64,000 nt of DNA from Rhodocyclaceae bacterium (GTDB taxonomy: Bacteria > Pseudomonadota > Gammaproteobacteria > Burkholderiales > Rhodocyclaceae), in contig JADJEF010000020.1 of the NCBI GenBank assembly GCA_016702335.1, forward strand, positions 744,001-808,000, given 5' to 3'. The notes beneath the pieces are model-generated. The model ran no database searches. It was not told the DNA's origin and saw only the letters and a list, made by a program, of their open reading frames with translations. This document shows positions 8,357 through 17,246 of this stretch, piece after piece (the stretch's first letter is position 1; each line of letters opens with the position of its first letter). A program made the position numbers and the translations under genes.

Positions 8357-9889
8357 TCAGCTCAAATCGACCGGTACGAACAGCTTGCGTCCTTCGCGTT
8401 GAATGAGCAGTGCTGCCCGCTTGCCTGACTTGCCTACGAGCGCGCGCAACTGCTCGGCGGTATTGACTCCATTGCCATTGACCGCGAGCACTACGTCACC
8501 CGGGCGAATGCCGGCTTTCTCGGCGATACCATCGACCGCTTCAACCAGCAGACCGCCGCCCAAACCCACCTGCTTCTGTTCCTGTTTGGTCAGAGGCCGC
8601 ACGCTCAGACCCAGTTTGTCGTCCGGGTCAACCTCGTCATCGGTGCCGCGCTTGCCCTTGCCTTTTACCTCACCCACGGTCACGGTCTTGGCCACCACCT
8701 TGCCATCGCGCCAGATTTCAACCGAGGCCTTGCCGCCAGGCGTCACGTCGGCCACGAGCGGCGGCAACTCGCCCGAGCGGGCGACTTCGGTACCATTGAA
8801 TTTGAGGATGACGTCGCCGGCCTTGAGCCCGCTCTTGTCTGCGGGGCCACCCTCTTCCACTTCACTGATCAGGGCGCCCATGGGCTTGTCGAGTTTGAAC
8901 GAGTTGGCCAGGGCTTGATCGACTTCCTGAATCAATACCCCCAGGCGACCACGCTGCACCTTACCGTTGTCGAGCAACTGGCGCTGGACCTTCATCGCCA
9001 CGTCAATCGGAATGGCAAACGAAACGCCCTGATAGCCGCCGCTGCGCGAATAGATCTGCGAATTGATGCCGATCACTTCGCCCTTCAGGTTGAACAGCGG
9101 GCCACCCGAGTTACCCGGATTGATGGCGACATCGGTCTGCAGGAAAGGCACGTAACCTTCCTCGGGCAGCGAACGCGATTTGGCCGAGATAATGCCGGCG
9201 GTCACGGTGTTCTCAAAGCCAAAGGGCGAGCCGATGGCCACCACCCATTCACCGACTCTGGCCTGCTGTGCGCTGCCGATGGTCACTGCCGGCAGGTTTT
9301 TGGCGTCGATTTTGAGCACGGCGACATCGGTCTGCTTGTCGATGCCCACCACCTTGGCCTTGAATTCGCGCTTGTCGGTGAGTTTCACTGTCACCTCGGC
9401 AGCTTCATCGACCACGTGGGCGTTGGTCAGCACTACGCCATCGGCACTGACAATGAACCCCGAGCCCGCCGAGCGGGGTGCGGGCATGCTGCGCCCACCA
9501 CCCTGCCCCGGGCCACCGGGAAAGCCCGGAACGCCGCCAAAGCGGCGAAAGAACTCGAACATCGGGTCGTTGGGGTCGAACTGCGGGCCACGGCTCGCTT
9601 TGCCCTGGGCGCTGATATTGACCACCGAGGGGCCCTGGCGCTCCACAATCGAGGCGAAGTCAGGCAGGCCCGTGACGACCCCGCCGCCGCTGCCATTCTG
9701 ACCACTGCCACCCATCGGAGTGACGATCTGCGCCACCGGCTTGACGCCAGAGGACGACGGGGCGGCTGAGGCCTCACTGATGGGCGAGGACGACAACCAG
9801 AATATGACTCCGCCGGCAAGTGCCAGACTGGTGGCGGCGACAAGCGCACGCGCCTTGAAACGGACGAGGGAAGTAGCTGAAACAGTCAT
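8357..9889 (-). CDS. periplasmic serine protease Do family (DegQ/MucD-like)
   Basis: A 510-aa protein starting at the ATG at 9889, with AGGAGG just upstream; the frame extends further but without support. Residues 11-43 form a signal anchor. The trypsin-like domain has catalytic His158 (LTNAHVVD), Asp188 (KQTDVAVLKI) and Ser261 (NPGNSGGPLF). Two PDZ domains follow at about 305-405 and 425-505. A glycine/proline-rich loop at 117-138 corresponds to the LA loop. The family degrades or refolds misfolded envelope proteins. Gene symbol withheld because DegP, DegQ and MucD cannot be separated by reading alone. Confidence 0.93.
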   Translation of the reverse strand: MTVSATSLVRFKARALVAATSLALAGGVIFWLSSSPISEASAAPSSSGVKPVAQIVTPMGGSGQNGSGGGVVTGLPDFASIVERQGPSVVNISAQGKASRGPQFDPNDPMFEFFRRFGGVPGFPGGPGQGGGRSMPAPRSAGSGFIVSADGVVLTNAHVVDEAAEVTVKLTDKREFKAKVVGIDKQTDVAVLKIDAKNLPAVTIGSAQQARVGEWVVAIGSPFGFENTVTAGIISAKSRSLPEEGYVPFLQTDVAINPGNSGGPLFNLKGEVIGINSQIYSRSGGYQGVSFAIPIDVAMKVQRQLLDNGKVQRGRLGVLIQEVDQALANSFKLDKPMGALISEVEEGGPADKSGLKAGDVILKFNGTEVARSGELPPLVADVTPGGKASVEIWRDGKVVAKTVTVGEVKGKGKRGTDDEVDPDDKLGLSVRPLTKQEQKQVGLGGGLLVEAVDGIAEKAGIRPGDVVLAVNGNGVNTAEQLRALVGKSGKRAALLIQREGRKLFVPVDLS

Positions 9890-10070
9890 GAACGGGCCTC
9901 CTGAAAAAGCGACTGGGCAAAACGCTGCTGCCGAAATGGGGTCTGCGCATGTAAACACAAGGGGGAAAGCAACTCCAGCGTAAGGTTCGACAAATTGCAA
10001 AGAATTGTTTCCCTCGCGGCTAAACTATGCCGCTCGTCTTTCGCCATCGCCTGCTTCGGCACCCTCACCC

Positions 10071-11138
10071 ATGAAACACATCATCGACGACGTTCGTATC
10101 AAGGAAATCAAGGAATTATCACCGCCCGCCCATATCCTGCGCGAGTTCCCCGCCAGCGATAAGGCGGCCGAGACCACCTGGGCCGCGCGTCAGGCCACCC
10201 ACCGAGTGCTGCATGGTGCCGATGACCGGCTGGTGGTGGTGGTCGGCCCCTGTTCGATACACGACTATGACGCGGCGATGGAGTACGCCAAGCGGCTGCT
10301 CGCCGCCCGCGAGCGCTATCAGGACGACCTGCTGATCATCATGCGTGTGTACTTTGAAAAGCCGCGCACGACGGTGGGCTGGAAGGGCCTGATCAACGAC
10401 CCGCGCCTCGATGGCAGCTTCCGCATCAACGACGGCCTGCGCCTGGCGCGCAAGCTGCTGTGGGAAGTGAACGAGCTGGGCGTGCCCTGCGCCACCGAGT
10501 TCCTCGATACGATCACGCCGCAATACACCGCCGACCTGATCGCCTGGGGGGCGATCGGCGCACGCACGACCGAGTCGCAGGTGCACCGCGAGCTGGCCTC
10601 GGGGCTGTCGTGCCCGGTCGGGTTCAAGAACGGTACAGATGGCAATATCCGCATTGCGGTCGATGCCATCAAGGCGGCCGCCAGCCCGCACCATTTCCTG
10701 TCGGTGACCAAAGCCGGCCACTCGGCCATTGTCTCGACCAATGGCAACGAAGATTGTCACCTCATCCTGCGCGGGGGCAAGGCGCCGAACTGCGACGCCG
10801 CATCCGTCGAGGCCGCCTGCGCGGAGCTGGGCAAGTCGGGGCTGGCGGCGCGCGTCATGATTGACTTCTCGCATGCCAATAGCCTTAAGCAGTTCAAACG
10901 TCAGCTCGACGTCGCGAAAGACGTGGGGGCGCAGATGGCGGCGGGCGACGAGCGCATCTTTGGGGTCATGATCGAGTCGCACCTGCATGAAGGCCGGCAG
11001 GATTTGATGCCCGACAAACCCCTTGAGTATGGCGTCTCGATCACCGACGCCTGCATCGGCTGGGACGATACGCTGGCCGCACTGGACGTACTCGCCGAGG
11101 CGGTGCGCCAGCGCCGGCTGGCCGCCGCAGAGCGCTAA
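10071..11138 (+). CDS. aroG: 3-deoxy-7-phosphoheptulonate synthase (DAHP synthase, type I)
   Basis: A 355-aa protein that condenses phosphoenolpyruvate and erythrose 4-phosphate in the first step of the shikimate pathway. Signatures include VVVVGPCSIHDYDAAMEYA, YFEKPRTTVGWKGLINDP, GARTTESQVHRELASGLSCP, VGFKNGTDG, IDFSHANS and the C-terminal GVSITDACIGWDDT. Length equals that of AroF/AroG/AroH enzymes. The start at 10071 is the family's usual MKHIIDDVRI position. Which aromatic amino acid inhibits it cannot be told. It is divergent from the protease gene and followed 12 nt later by the glycosyltransferase. Confidence 0.96.
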   Translation: MKHIIDDVRIKEIKELSPPAHILREFPASDKAAETTWAARQATHRVLHGADDRLVVVVGPCSIHDYDAAMEYAKRLLAARERYQDDLLIIMRVYFEKPRTTVGWKGLINDPRLDGSFRINDGLRLARKLLWEVNELGVPCATEFLDTITPQYTADLIAWGAIGARTTESQVHRELASGLSCPVGFKNGTDGNIRIAVDAIKAAASPHHFLSVTKAGHSAIVSTNGNEDCHLILRGGKAPNCDAASVEAACAELGKSGLAARVMIDFSHANSLKQFKRQLDVAKDVGAQMAAGDERIFGVMIESHLHEGRQDLMPDKPLEYGVSITDACIGWDDTLAALDVLAEAVRQRRLAAAER

Positions 11139-11150
11139 TCCCAGCCACAG

Positions 11151-12704
11151 ATGCCGCACGGTACACGCTTCGCCCTGCTGCTCGGGCTGACGCTCGTCTT
11201 CCGGTTTTGGTTGGGTAGCGCACTGCCGATCTCCGGCGACGAAGCCTACTTCATCTGGTGGGGCTGGCAGCCGGACTGGGGCTTTTACGATCATCCGCCC
11301 ATGATCGGCTGGTGGCTGGCAGCGCTGGCCAGCCTGAGCAATGCCGATGCCTGGCTGCGCCTGCCCAGCATTGTGCAACCCGCCCTGCTCAGCCTGGCCA
11401 TATGGTGGGCCTTGCCCCGGCTGTGGCCGGATATTGACGACACCCGCCGTTACGGCATTGCCACGCTGGTGCTGCTGGCCCCGGCCAATATCTGGAATGT
11501 ACTGATCACCACCGACACCCCGCTGGTCTATTTCAGCGTGCTCTCAGCACTGGCCTGGCTGCGTGCGGCACAGGAGCGGGAAGGCGACGGCCTGCGCTGG
11601 TACCTGGTCTCAGGGGTGTTTCTCGCGGGTGCGGTGCTGAGCAAGTACTTCATTGCCCTGCTCGGCTTTGCCTACCTGATCGATGTACTGCGCCGCCGAA
11701 CCCCGTGGGCGTTTGCCGGCCTCATCGTCGCCTATGCCTGCTGCGTACCGGCGCTGGTCCTGATGGGCTGGTGGAACAGCGCCAACTGCTGGTCGAACTA
11801 CATGTTCAACTTCGTCAATCGCCATGGCAAGGCGGGGGCGTCGCTGACCACCCCGCTGCTCTATGCGGTCTCGCTGCTGTATCTGCTGACACCACCGGCG
11901 CTGTGGTTTGTGCTGAAAAATTACCGCAATCGCCGTGTTGCCAGCGCCGACTTGCGGAATGATGGGCTTGCCGATGGGCGCACGACGGCCACTCTGTTCA
12001 CGGTGCCCTTGCTGCTCTTCGCCCTGCTCTCGGTCCCCAAGACCATCGGCTTGCACTGGCTGCTCACCTTCGTGCCGCTGTTCCTGATCTGGCTGGGCAT
12101 GCGCGTCACGGCCACACAGATGCTGACCCTGATCCGGTTTTTTGCCGGCCTTGCCCTGCTGCATGTGCTCGCCATCGTTGCTATTGCGCAACTGCCTCTG
12201 GAAACCTGGAAGAAGCAGGGGTTTTACGGCAGTGCGGTGCTCACGGTAGCGCACCAGGAATTTGCGGACTTCATCGTCAAAGAGCGTCAGTCGTCCGCGC
12301 AGCCGTGGGTACTGGCGATGGACGGCTATTCCAATGCCGTGACCCTGGGTTACAACCTGCGCGAGCATGTGCTGGTCTTCGGTAATGGCTCCAGCCATGC
12401 CCGCCATGACGATATTCAGACCGATTTTCGGGCGCTGGCCGGGCGCAATATCCTGATCCTGAGTAAAGACGCGCCGAAAACCGACGAGTACACGCCCTTC
12501 TTTACGATAGTCAGCGTTGAACCCTTTGTCATTCGCGGTGCCACCTTCTGGCGCGTTCGTGGTGAAGGCTTTCAGTACGAGGCTTACCGTGACCGCGTGC
12601 TGCGCCGGATCAAGGAAAAATACTATCGCCTGCCACACTGGCTGCCCCAGAGAGCCTGCTATCTTTGTGACCGTTACTTCCCCGGTGAGGTGTGTCTGAA
12701 ATGA
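11151..12704 (+). CDS. GT39/PMT-2 family integral membrane glycosyltransferase (ArnT-like)
   Basis: A 517-aa polytopic protein. The N terminus has the GT-C signature: an acidic pair in the first loop (GDEAYFIWWGW) then FYDHPPMIGWWLA, as in ArnT and dolichyl-phosphate-mannose type enzymes. About ten hydrophobic segments cover residues 1-350, and a soluble domain of about 150 residues ends the protein. Such enzymes move a sugar from a polyprenyl-phosphate donor to lipid or protein on the periplasmic face. The adjacent UbiA-type gene may supply a polyprenyl-linked donor (inference). Residues 260-270 (NRRVASADLRN) derive from the 33-bp repeat, in a loop between membrane helices. Confidence 0.85.
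   Translation: MPHGTRFALLLGLTLVFRFWLGSALPISGDEAYFIWWGWQPDWGFYDHPPMIGWWLAALASLSNADAWLRLPSIVQPALLSLAIWWALPRLWPDIDDTRRYGIATLVLLAPANIWNVLITTDTPLVYFSVLSALAWLRAAQEREGDGLRWYLVSGVFLAGAVLSKYFIALLGFAYLIDVLRRRTPWAFAGLIVAYACCVPALVLMGWWNSANCWSNYMFNFVNRHGKAGASLTTPLLYAVSLLYLLTPPALWFVLKNYRNRRVASADLRNDGLADGRTTATLFTVPLLLFALLSVPKTIGLHWLLTFVPLFLIWLGMRVTATQMLTLIRFFAGLALLHVLAIVAIAQLPLETWKKQGFYGSAVLTVAHQEFADFIVKERQSSAQPWVLAMDGYSNAVTLGYNLREHVLVFGNGSSHARHDDIQTDFRALAGRNILILSKDAPKTDEYTPFFTIVSVEPFVIRGATFWRVRGEGFQYEAYRDRVLRRIKEKYYRLPHWLPQRACYLCDRYFPGEVCLK
11928..11960 (-). repeat. 33-bp dispersed repeat, copy 3 (inside GT39 gene)
   Basis: Minus orientation relative to the window, with variable window CAAC and both arms intact. 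It is translated as NRRVASADLRN in the glycosyltransferase, in a hydrophilic loop between membrane segments. Confidence 0.9.
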
Positions 12705-12723
12705 AGCTCGCAATAGCCTGCTG

Positions 12724-13587
12724 ATGAACCCGGCCATCGCCCTGCTGCGCCCGCACCAGTGGGTGAAAAACCTGTTCGTCTTTGCCGGACTGCTGTTTGG
12801 TCATGCCTGGATGGATCATGCCAAGCTCAGTGCGGCCATCTGGGCCTTCGTGGCCTTCAGTCTGCTGGCCTCGGCGGTGTATGTGCTCAATGATCTGGTC
12901 GACCGCGAACAAGACCGGCAACACCCCAAAAAGAAATTCCGCCCCTTGGCGGCAGGCACCATTACGGTGCCTTTGGCGATCGGGCTGGGTCTGAGTTGTC
13001 TGGCGCTGGGCAGTGTGGTTGCCCTAACTCTCGCGGGTTCCGCGCCCTGGGTGTTCTTTGTCTACCTGGGGCTGAATATCGCCTATACCTTCTGGCTCAA
13101 GCATGTGGTGATTCTCGATGTGTTTGTCATTTGTGCCGGCTTCATGCTGCGTCTGCTCGCCGGCACGGTCGGCATCGGCATTGTGCCGTCGCAATGGCTG
13201 CTGCTGTGCGGCCTGTTGCTGACGCTGTTTCTCGGTTTCGCCAAGCGCCGCTCGGAACTGGCGGCCGGCGAAGGCAAAAAGGGCACGCACCGGCGTGTGC
13301 TGGCGCACTACAGCGCGCCGCTGCTCGACCAGTTCATTGCCATTACCGCAGCCGGCACCATCGTCGCTTATGCGCTGTACACCGTCAGCGCAGAAACCCT
13401 CAGCCTGCACGGTACGCGCAGCCTGATCTACACCGTGCCCTTTGTGCTCTACGGCATGTTTCGCTACCTGTGGCGCCTGCATGCGGGTGCCGGCGGCGGC
13501 GACGCCGCCCAAGACTTGCTCAGCGACGGGCACCTCCTGGGGGCCTGCGCCGGCTGGTTGATACTTGTCGTATGTCTGATTGCCTGA
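12724..13587 (+). CDS. UbiA-family prenyltransferase (decaprenyl-phosphate phosphoribosyltransferase-like)
   Basis: A 287-aa membrane protein with 8-9 helices. It begins LLRPHQWVKNLFVFAGLLFG, and has the first Asp-rich motif NDLVDREQDRQHPKKKFRPL typical of the UbiA subgroup resembling phosphoribosyl-polyprenyl-phosphate synthases. A second polar region LGFAKRRSEL follows. The substrate is unproven; the neighbouring GT39 suggests production of a lipid-linked sugar donor. Twenty bases separate it from the GT39 gene, so they are likely cotranscribed. Confidence 0.8.
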   Translation: MNPAIALLRPHQWVKNLFVFAGLLFGHAWMDHAKLSAAIWAFVAFSLLASAVYVLNDLVDREQDRQHPKKKFRPLAAGTITVPLAIGLGLSCLALGSVVALTLAGSAPWVFFVYLGLNIAYTFWLKHVVILDVFVICAGFMLRLLAGTVGIGIVPSQWLLLCGLLLTLFLGFAKRRSELAAGEGKKGTHRRVLAHYSAPLLDQFIAITAAGTIVAYALYTVSAETLSLHGTRSLIYTVPFVLYGMFRYLWRLHAGAGGGDAAQDLLSDGHLLGACAGWLILVVCLIA

Positions 13588-13603
13588 GCGCTACAATCCA
13601 GAC

Positions 13604-14146
13604 ATGACTGCGATAAAGCCCATTGCCGGCATGACCTACCTGGGCGATGCGACGCCCTTTGTGCCGCGCCTGCGCGAGATCATCCAAACTATTCAGCTGT
13701 TTTCAGATTTTGAAACCGCTGACCTGGAGTGCTTGGCACGCCACATGCGCGTCTTGCGTGCCGAGCCGGGCACCACCATCATCCGTGAGGGTGAAGACGG
13801 AGACTACATGCTCCTCATCCTCAGCGGGAACTGCGAAATCTCGCGCCGCGATATGGTGGGCGTCGGTGCCCAGATCGCCATCGCCGGCCCGGGCAAGACG
13901 CTGGGCGAAATGGCACTGATCGACGGCGAACCACGCTTTGCCAACTGCGTCACGCTCGAACAGGTTGAATTTGCGGTGCTCGACCGCGAACAGCTCTCGC
14001 TCATGATCACCGAGCAACCGCTGGTTGGCGTCAAGCTGCTAATGGAGTTCCTCATGCAGGTGAACCAGCGCCTGCGCGATACCACCAATCAGCTGATGAC
14101 CTGCATCGAGACGCAGCGGCGTAAAGAGCGCGAGGCAAAGCGCTAG
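13604..14146 (+). CDS. cyclic nucleotide-binding domain protein
   Basis: A 180-aa protein. Residues about 38-150 form a cNMP-binding fold: LFSDFETADLECLARHMRV, GTTIIREGEDGDYMLLILSG, and GKTLGEMALIDGEPRFANCV, which matches the phosphate-binding cassette (GE-AL...R-A). There is no helix-turn-helix, so this is not a Crp-type transcription factor; the last 30 residues are a charged helix. The ATG at 13604 is used; a TTG at 13580 overlapping the previous gene is the alternative. Ligand and output are unknown. Confidence 0.82.
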   Translation: MTAIKPIAGMTYLGDATPFVPRLREIIQTIQLFSDFETADLECLARHMRVLRAEPGTTIIREGEDGDYMLLILSGNCEISRRDMVGVGAQIAIAGPGKTLGEMALIDGEPRFANCVTLEQVEFAVLDREQLSLMITEQPLVGVKLLMEFLMQVNQRLRDTTNQLMTCIETQRRKEREAKR

Positions 14147-14183
14147 TACCGGCAGTGCGTCCGGCACCAGCGCAGGGAAACGC

Positions 14184-16007
14184 TCACTGAAACACGAAAT
14201 GATCCTTGTCCATCTGCATCACTGACGACGTCGGTGACAGTGCCCCGATGCGGTGGGCGTCGGCACGGGGCAGCAAGCGTTCAAAGTAGAACTCGGCGGT
14301 CTGTATCTTGGCGGTATAGAACTCGGCGGATTCGCTGCCTTTGCCACTGGCGAGCATCTCTGCGGCTCTGGCCGCTTGCAGCGCCCAGAAGTAGGCCATC
14401 ATCACGTACCCGGAATACATCAGGTAATCGAAGCTGGCCGACCCCACCAATTCGCGGTCTTTGCTCGCACGCAGCATGATGCGGCCGGTGAGAATATTCC
14501 ATTGCAAGGACCGGCGCAGCAGCGTGCGCGCCATTTTGCCCACGGGGCCGCCGGCAAACGCACGCGTACGGGCAAAGCGCACAATGATGCCGGTGAAGTC
14601 CCAGACACAGCGACCCTTGGTACTGAGCAACACCTTGCGCCCAAGCAGATCCAGCGCTTGAATGCCGGTCGTCCCCTCGTAGAGCGTGGAAATGCGCGCA
14701 TCGCGCAGAATCTGCTCCATGCCGTGCTCGGCGATGTAGCCGTGCCCGCCAAATACCTGCATGCCCAGACTCGCCGATTCCACCCCCAGTTCGGTCAAAA
14801 AGCCCTTGATGATCGGCGTGTAAAAGCCCAGCTTGTTGTCGAACTTGGCCTGCTTGGCGGCGTCCTTTTCGAGTGAGGCAGCGTACATCTTGTCGGCCAC
14901 AATCGAAGCCGCGTAGATCATCGCTCGCCCGCCCTCGGCCACCGCCTTTTGGGTCAGCAGCATGCGCCGTACGTCCGCGTGCCAGATCAGGGCGTCGGCC
15001 ACTTGATCAGCCTCTTTCTTGCCTGACAGTGCGCGCATCGAGCGGCGCTCTTTGGCATAGGGCAAGGCCCCCTGGAAGGCCTGCTCGGCATGAACCACCC
15101 CTTGAATCGCCGTACCAATGCGAGCGGTATTCATGAACGTGAACATGGCCTCAAGACCACGATTCGGCTCCGAGATCATGTAGCCGGTCGCGCCGTCGAA
15201 ATTGAGCACGGCGGTGGCGTTGCCGTGAATACCCATCTTGTGTTCAATGGCACCGCAATTCACCGGGTTGCGCGCCCCCACGCTGCCGTCCGCATTGAGC
15301 AGGAACTTGGGCACGATGAACAGCGAAATACCGCGCGTGCCGGCCGGCGCCCCGGGCAGGCGCGCCAGCACGATGTGGATAATGTTTTCGGCCAGATCGT
15401 GTTCGCCCGCCGAAATGAAAATCTTGGTGCCCGTCAGGGCATAGGTGCCATCGGGCTGGGGCTCGGCGCGCGTCTTGACCTGCCCCAGATCGGTACCGCA
15501 CTGCGGCTCGGTCAGGCACATGGTGCCAGTCCACTCCCCCGAGACCAGGCGTGGCAGGTAGAGCGCCTTCTGCGCCTCGGTGCCGTATTCCAGAACGGTA
15601 TTCAGGCAACCGACAGTCAGGCCCGGGTACATGGCAAACGCCCAGTTCGCGGCCCCCATCATTTCGGACTTGAACACATTGACCGACATCGGCAGCCCCT
15701 GACCACCGTATTCGACCGGGAAGGCGACCCCCTGCCAACCCCCGTCAACAAACTGGCGGTAGGCTTCCTTGAAGCCTTTGGGCGTGGTCACCGTGCCTTT
15801 TTCGAAGTGACAACCTTCCTGATCGCCGGACTGGTTGAGCGGTGCCAGCACCTCTTCGCACAGCGCCGCAGCGCCATCGAGAATGGCATCCACCATCTCC
15901 GGCGTAGCCTCGGCGCCATTGGACAGCTTGCGGTAATGGCCGGGGAAATCAAGAACCTCATTGATCAGAAAGCGCATATCGCGCAGGGGGGCTTTGTAAG
16001 CGGGCAT
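14184..16007 (-). CDS. acyl-CoA dehydrogenase (FadE5/DmdC-like, about 600 aa class)
   Basis: A 607-aa flavoenzyme that introduces a double bond into an acyl-CoA. MPAYKAPLRDMRFLINEVLD is the usual N terminus, which fixes the start at 16007 (the frame runs on to 16049). The FAD-binding part shows MCLTEPQCGTDLGQVKTRAE and FISAGEHD, then the C-terminal helical domain with GGHGYIAEHGMEQILRDARI and LYEGTTGIQALDLLGRK, where the Glu is the expected catalytic base. An additional C-terminal domain of about 120 residues is characteristic of this long subclass. It is divergent from the LysR gene, which may regulate it. Confidence 0.92.
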   Translation of the reverse strand: MPAYKAPLRDMRFLINEVLDFPGHYRKLSNGAEATPEMVDAILDGAAALCEEVLAPLNQSGDQEGCHFEKGTVTTPKGFKEAYRQFVDGGWQGVAFPVEYGGQGLPMSVNVFKSEMMGAANWAFAMYPGLTVGCLNTVLEYGTEAQKALYLPRLVSGEWTGTMCLTEPQCGTDLGQVKTRAEPQPDGTYALTGTKIFISAGEHDLAENIIHIVLARLPGAPAGTRGISLFIVPKFLLNADGSVGARNPVNCGAIEHKMGIHGNATAVLNFDGATGYMISEPNRGLEAMFTFMNTARIGTAIQGVVHAEQAFQGALPYAKERRSMRALSGKKEADQVADALIWHADVRRMLLTQKAVAEGGRAMIYAASIVADKMYAASLEKDAAKQAKFDNKLGFYTPIIKGFLTELGVESASLGMQVFGGHGYIAEHGMEQILRDARISTLYEGTTGIQALDLLGRKVLLSTKGRCVWDFTGIIVRFARTRAFAGGPVGKMARTLLRRSLQWNILTGRIMLRASKDRELVGSASFDYLMYSGYVMMAYFWALQAARAAEMLASGKGSESAEFYTAKIQTAEFYFERLLPRADAHRIGALSPTSSVMQMDKDHFVFQ

Positions 16008-16102
16008 GGCTAGCCTTTCGGGCGAAGTAGATGAGTCACTGGTCTTCATTCTAGGGGCGTAGCCCTTAGAAACAAATGATGACTATTGATCCAAGGTCAT
16101 AA

Positions 16103-17089
16103 GTGAAATTTAATAGTGACATGGCACGACGCACTCCCAAAGCGACACCGATCGGCACCGGCTACGCCTTTGATCCGCGGCTCGATCTCAATCTGTTTCG
16201 GGTCTTCGATGCGATCTACGCCCACGGCGGTATCTCGGGCGCCGCACGAGCCCTGCATCTGACCCAGCCCGCGATCAGCCATTCGCTCGGGCGCCTGCGC
16301 GAGGTGTTTGATGATCCGCTGTTCGTGCGTACCGGCAATCGCATGGTGCCGACCGACCGCACCCGCGCGGTAATCGGCGACATTCGCCAATACCTTCATG
16401 GTCTGTTCGCCTCGGTGCAGACCTTGGGCGAGCTGAATCCCGCGGAATTGGAAGTCGAGTTTCGCCTGGCCCTGCGCGATGTGCTGGAGTCCACCGCGCT
16501 GCCGGTGCTGATGACCCACCTCGACACCGTCGCGCCCAAGGTGCGCCTGGCCAGCCGGCAAGTGGCGCGTGAGCATTTCGAGCGCGAGCTCGCGGCGGGC
16601 AGCCTCGATTTCGTCATCGACCGGCGCATTGCCGGCTCGCCCAACCTGAAGCGCTTTCACATCACTGACGAAGCGGTGGCCGTAGTGGCCGCCAACGGGC
16701 GCTTCCCAGAAACCATGAGGCAGATCAGCGGCGAAGACTATCTGAATGCACGTCACGCCGTCGTGTCGCATCTTGAGGGGCGCGATCCGGTCGATAGCAT
16801 TCTGGCCGAAACCGGCTTGAGCCGACGCGTCGCGCTGCGAGCCGCCCACTACTTCTCGGCCTGCCGTGTCGTCGCCGAAACCGACATGCTGCTGACCATG
16901 CCACGTACCTATGCCATGGAGCTTGCGCGCCTGCTGCCGATACGGGTCTTTGCCACGCCGCTGCCGATTTCACCGATTCAGGTATTCCTTTACTGGCACG
17001 CCTCGCGCGAAGACGACCGGGTGCACCGCTGGATGCGCGAACTGGTCATCGAGTTGGCGCGCGTTACCGGCTGGGCCATGCCGCGTTGA
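16103..17089 (+). CDS. LysR-family transcriptional regulator
   Basis: A 328-aa protein. The winged helix-turn-helix lies at residues 27-85: LDLNLFRVFDAIYAHGGISG, AARALHLTQPAISHSLGRLR, then FDDPLFVRTGNRMVPT. The rest is a periplasmic-binding-like effector domain. The GTG at 16103 has AAGG six bases upstream; an ATG at 16121 is possible. It is divergently transcribed from the acyl-CoA dehydrogenase with a short shared intergenic region, the classical arrangement for LysR control of the neighbour. The effector is unknown. Confidence 0.92.
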   Translation: MKFNSDMARRTPKATPIGTGYAFDPRLDLNLFRVFDAIYAHGGISGAARALHLTQPAISHSLGRLREVFDDPLFVRTGNRMVPTDRTRAVIGDIRQYLHGLFASVQTLGELNPAELEVEFRLALRDVLESTALPVLMTHLDTVAPKVRLASRQVAREHFERELAAGSLDFVIDRRIAGSPNLKRFHITDEAVAVVAANGRFPETMRQISGEDYLNARHAVVSHLEGRDPVDSILAETGLSRRVALRAAHYFSACRVVAETDMLLTMPRTYAMELARLLPIRVFATPLPISPIQVFLYWHASREDDRVHRWMRELVIELARVTGWAMPR

Positions 17090-17130
17090 GGGCTGCGGTC
17101 TGGCTAACACTACGCAAGACACGGCCGCAT

Positions 17131-17166
17131 CACCTCAATCACCTCAATCACCTCAATCACCTCAAT
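17131..17166. repeat. 9-bp tandem repeat, four copies
   Basis: CACCTCAAT is repeated four times without error, directly abutting a copy of the 33-bp dispersed repeat (the last AAT is shared with it). Confidence 0.95.
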
Positions 17167-17196
17167 CGCCGTATCGCCAGCGCCGACTTGCGGAAA
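17164..17196 (-). repeat. 33-bp dispersed repeat, copy 4 (intergenic)
   Basis: Variable window CGAT. The outer AATCG side is intact and the other outer end reads AAA instead of ATT. It lies between the LysR gene and the cobalamin adenosyltransferase gene. Confidence 0.9.
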
Positions 17197-17246
17197 CTCC
17201 TCGCCGCCCACCGCCGGCACCCGCAAAGGCTGCGCCAAACATGGCC

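Noticed and set aside
9433..9849. Long open frames on the opposite strand or in other frames of the protease, HerA and P-type ATPase genes
   Set aside because: High-GC shadow frames: no recognisable domains, no ribosome-binding sites, and Arg/Pro/Ala-rich composition.
10831..10855. Sequence GCAAGTCGGGGCTGGCGGCG in aroG resembling the repeat
   Set aside because: It encodes conserved GKSGLAARV wording expected in DAHP synthase and lacks the right arm.
17131..17166. Short tandem repeats considered as a CRISPR array
   Set aside because: Units are 9 bp with no spacers and there are no cas genes in the window.
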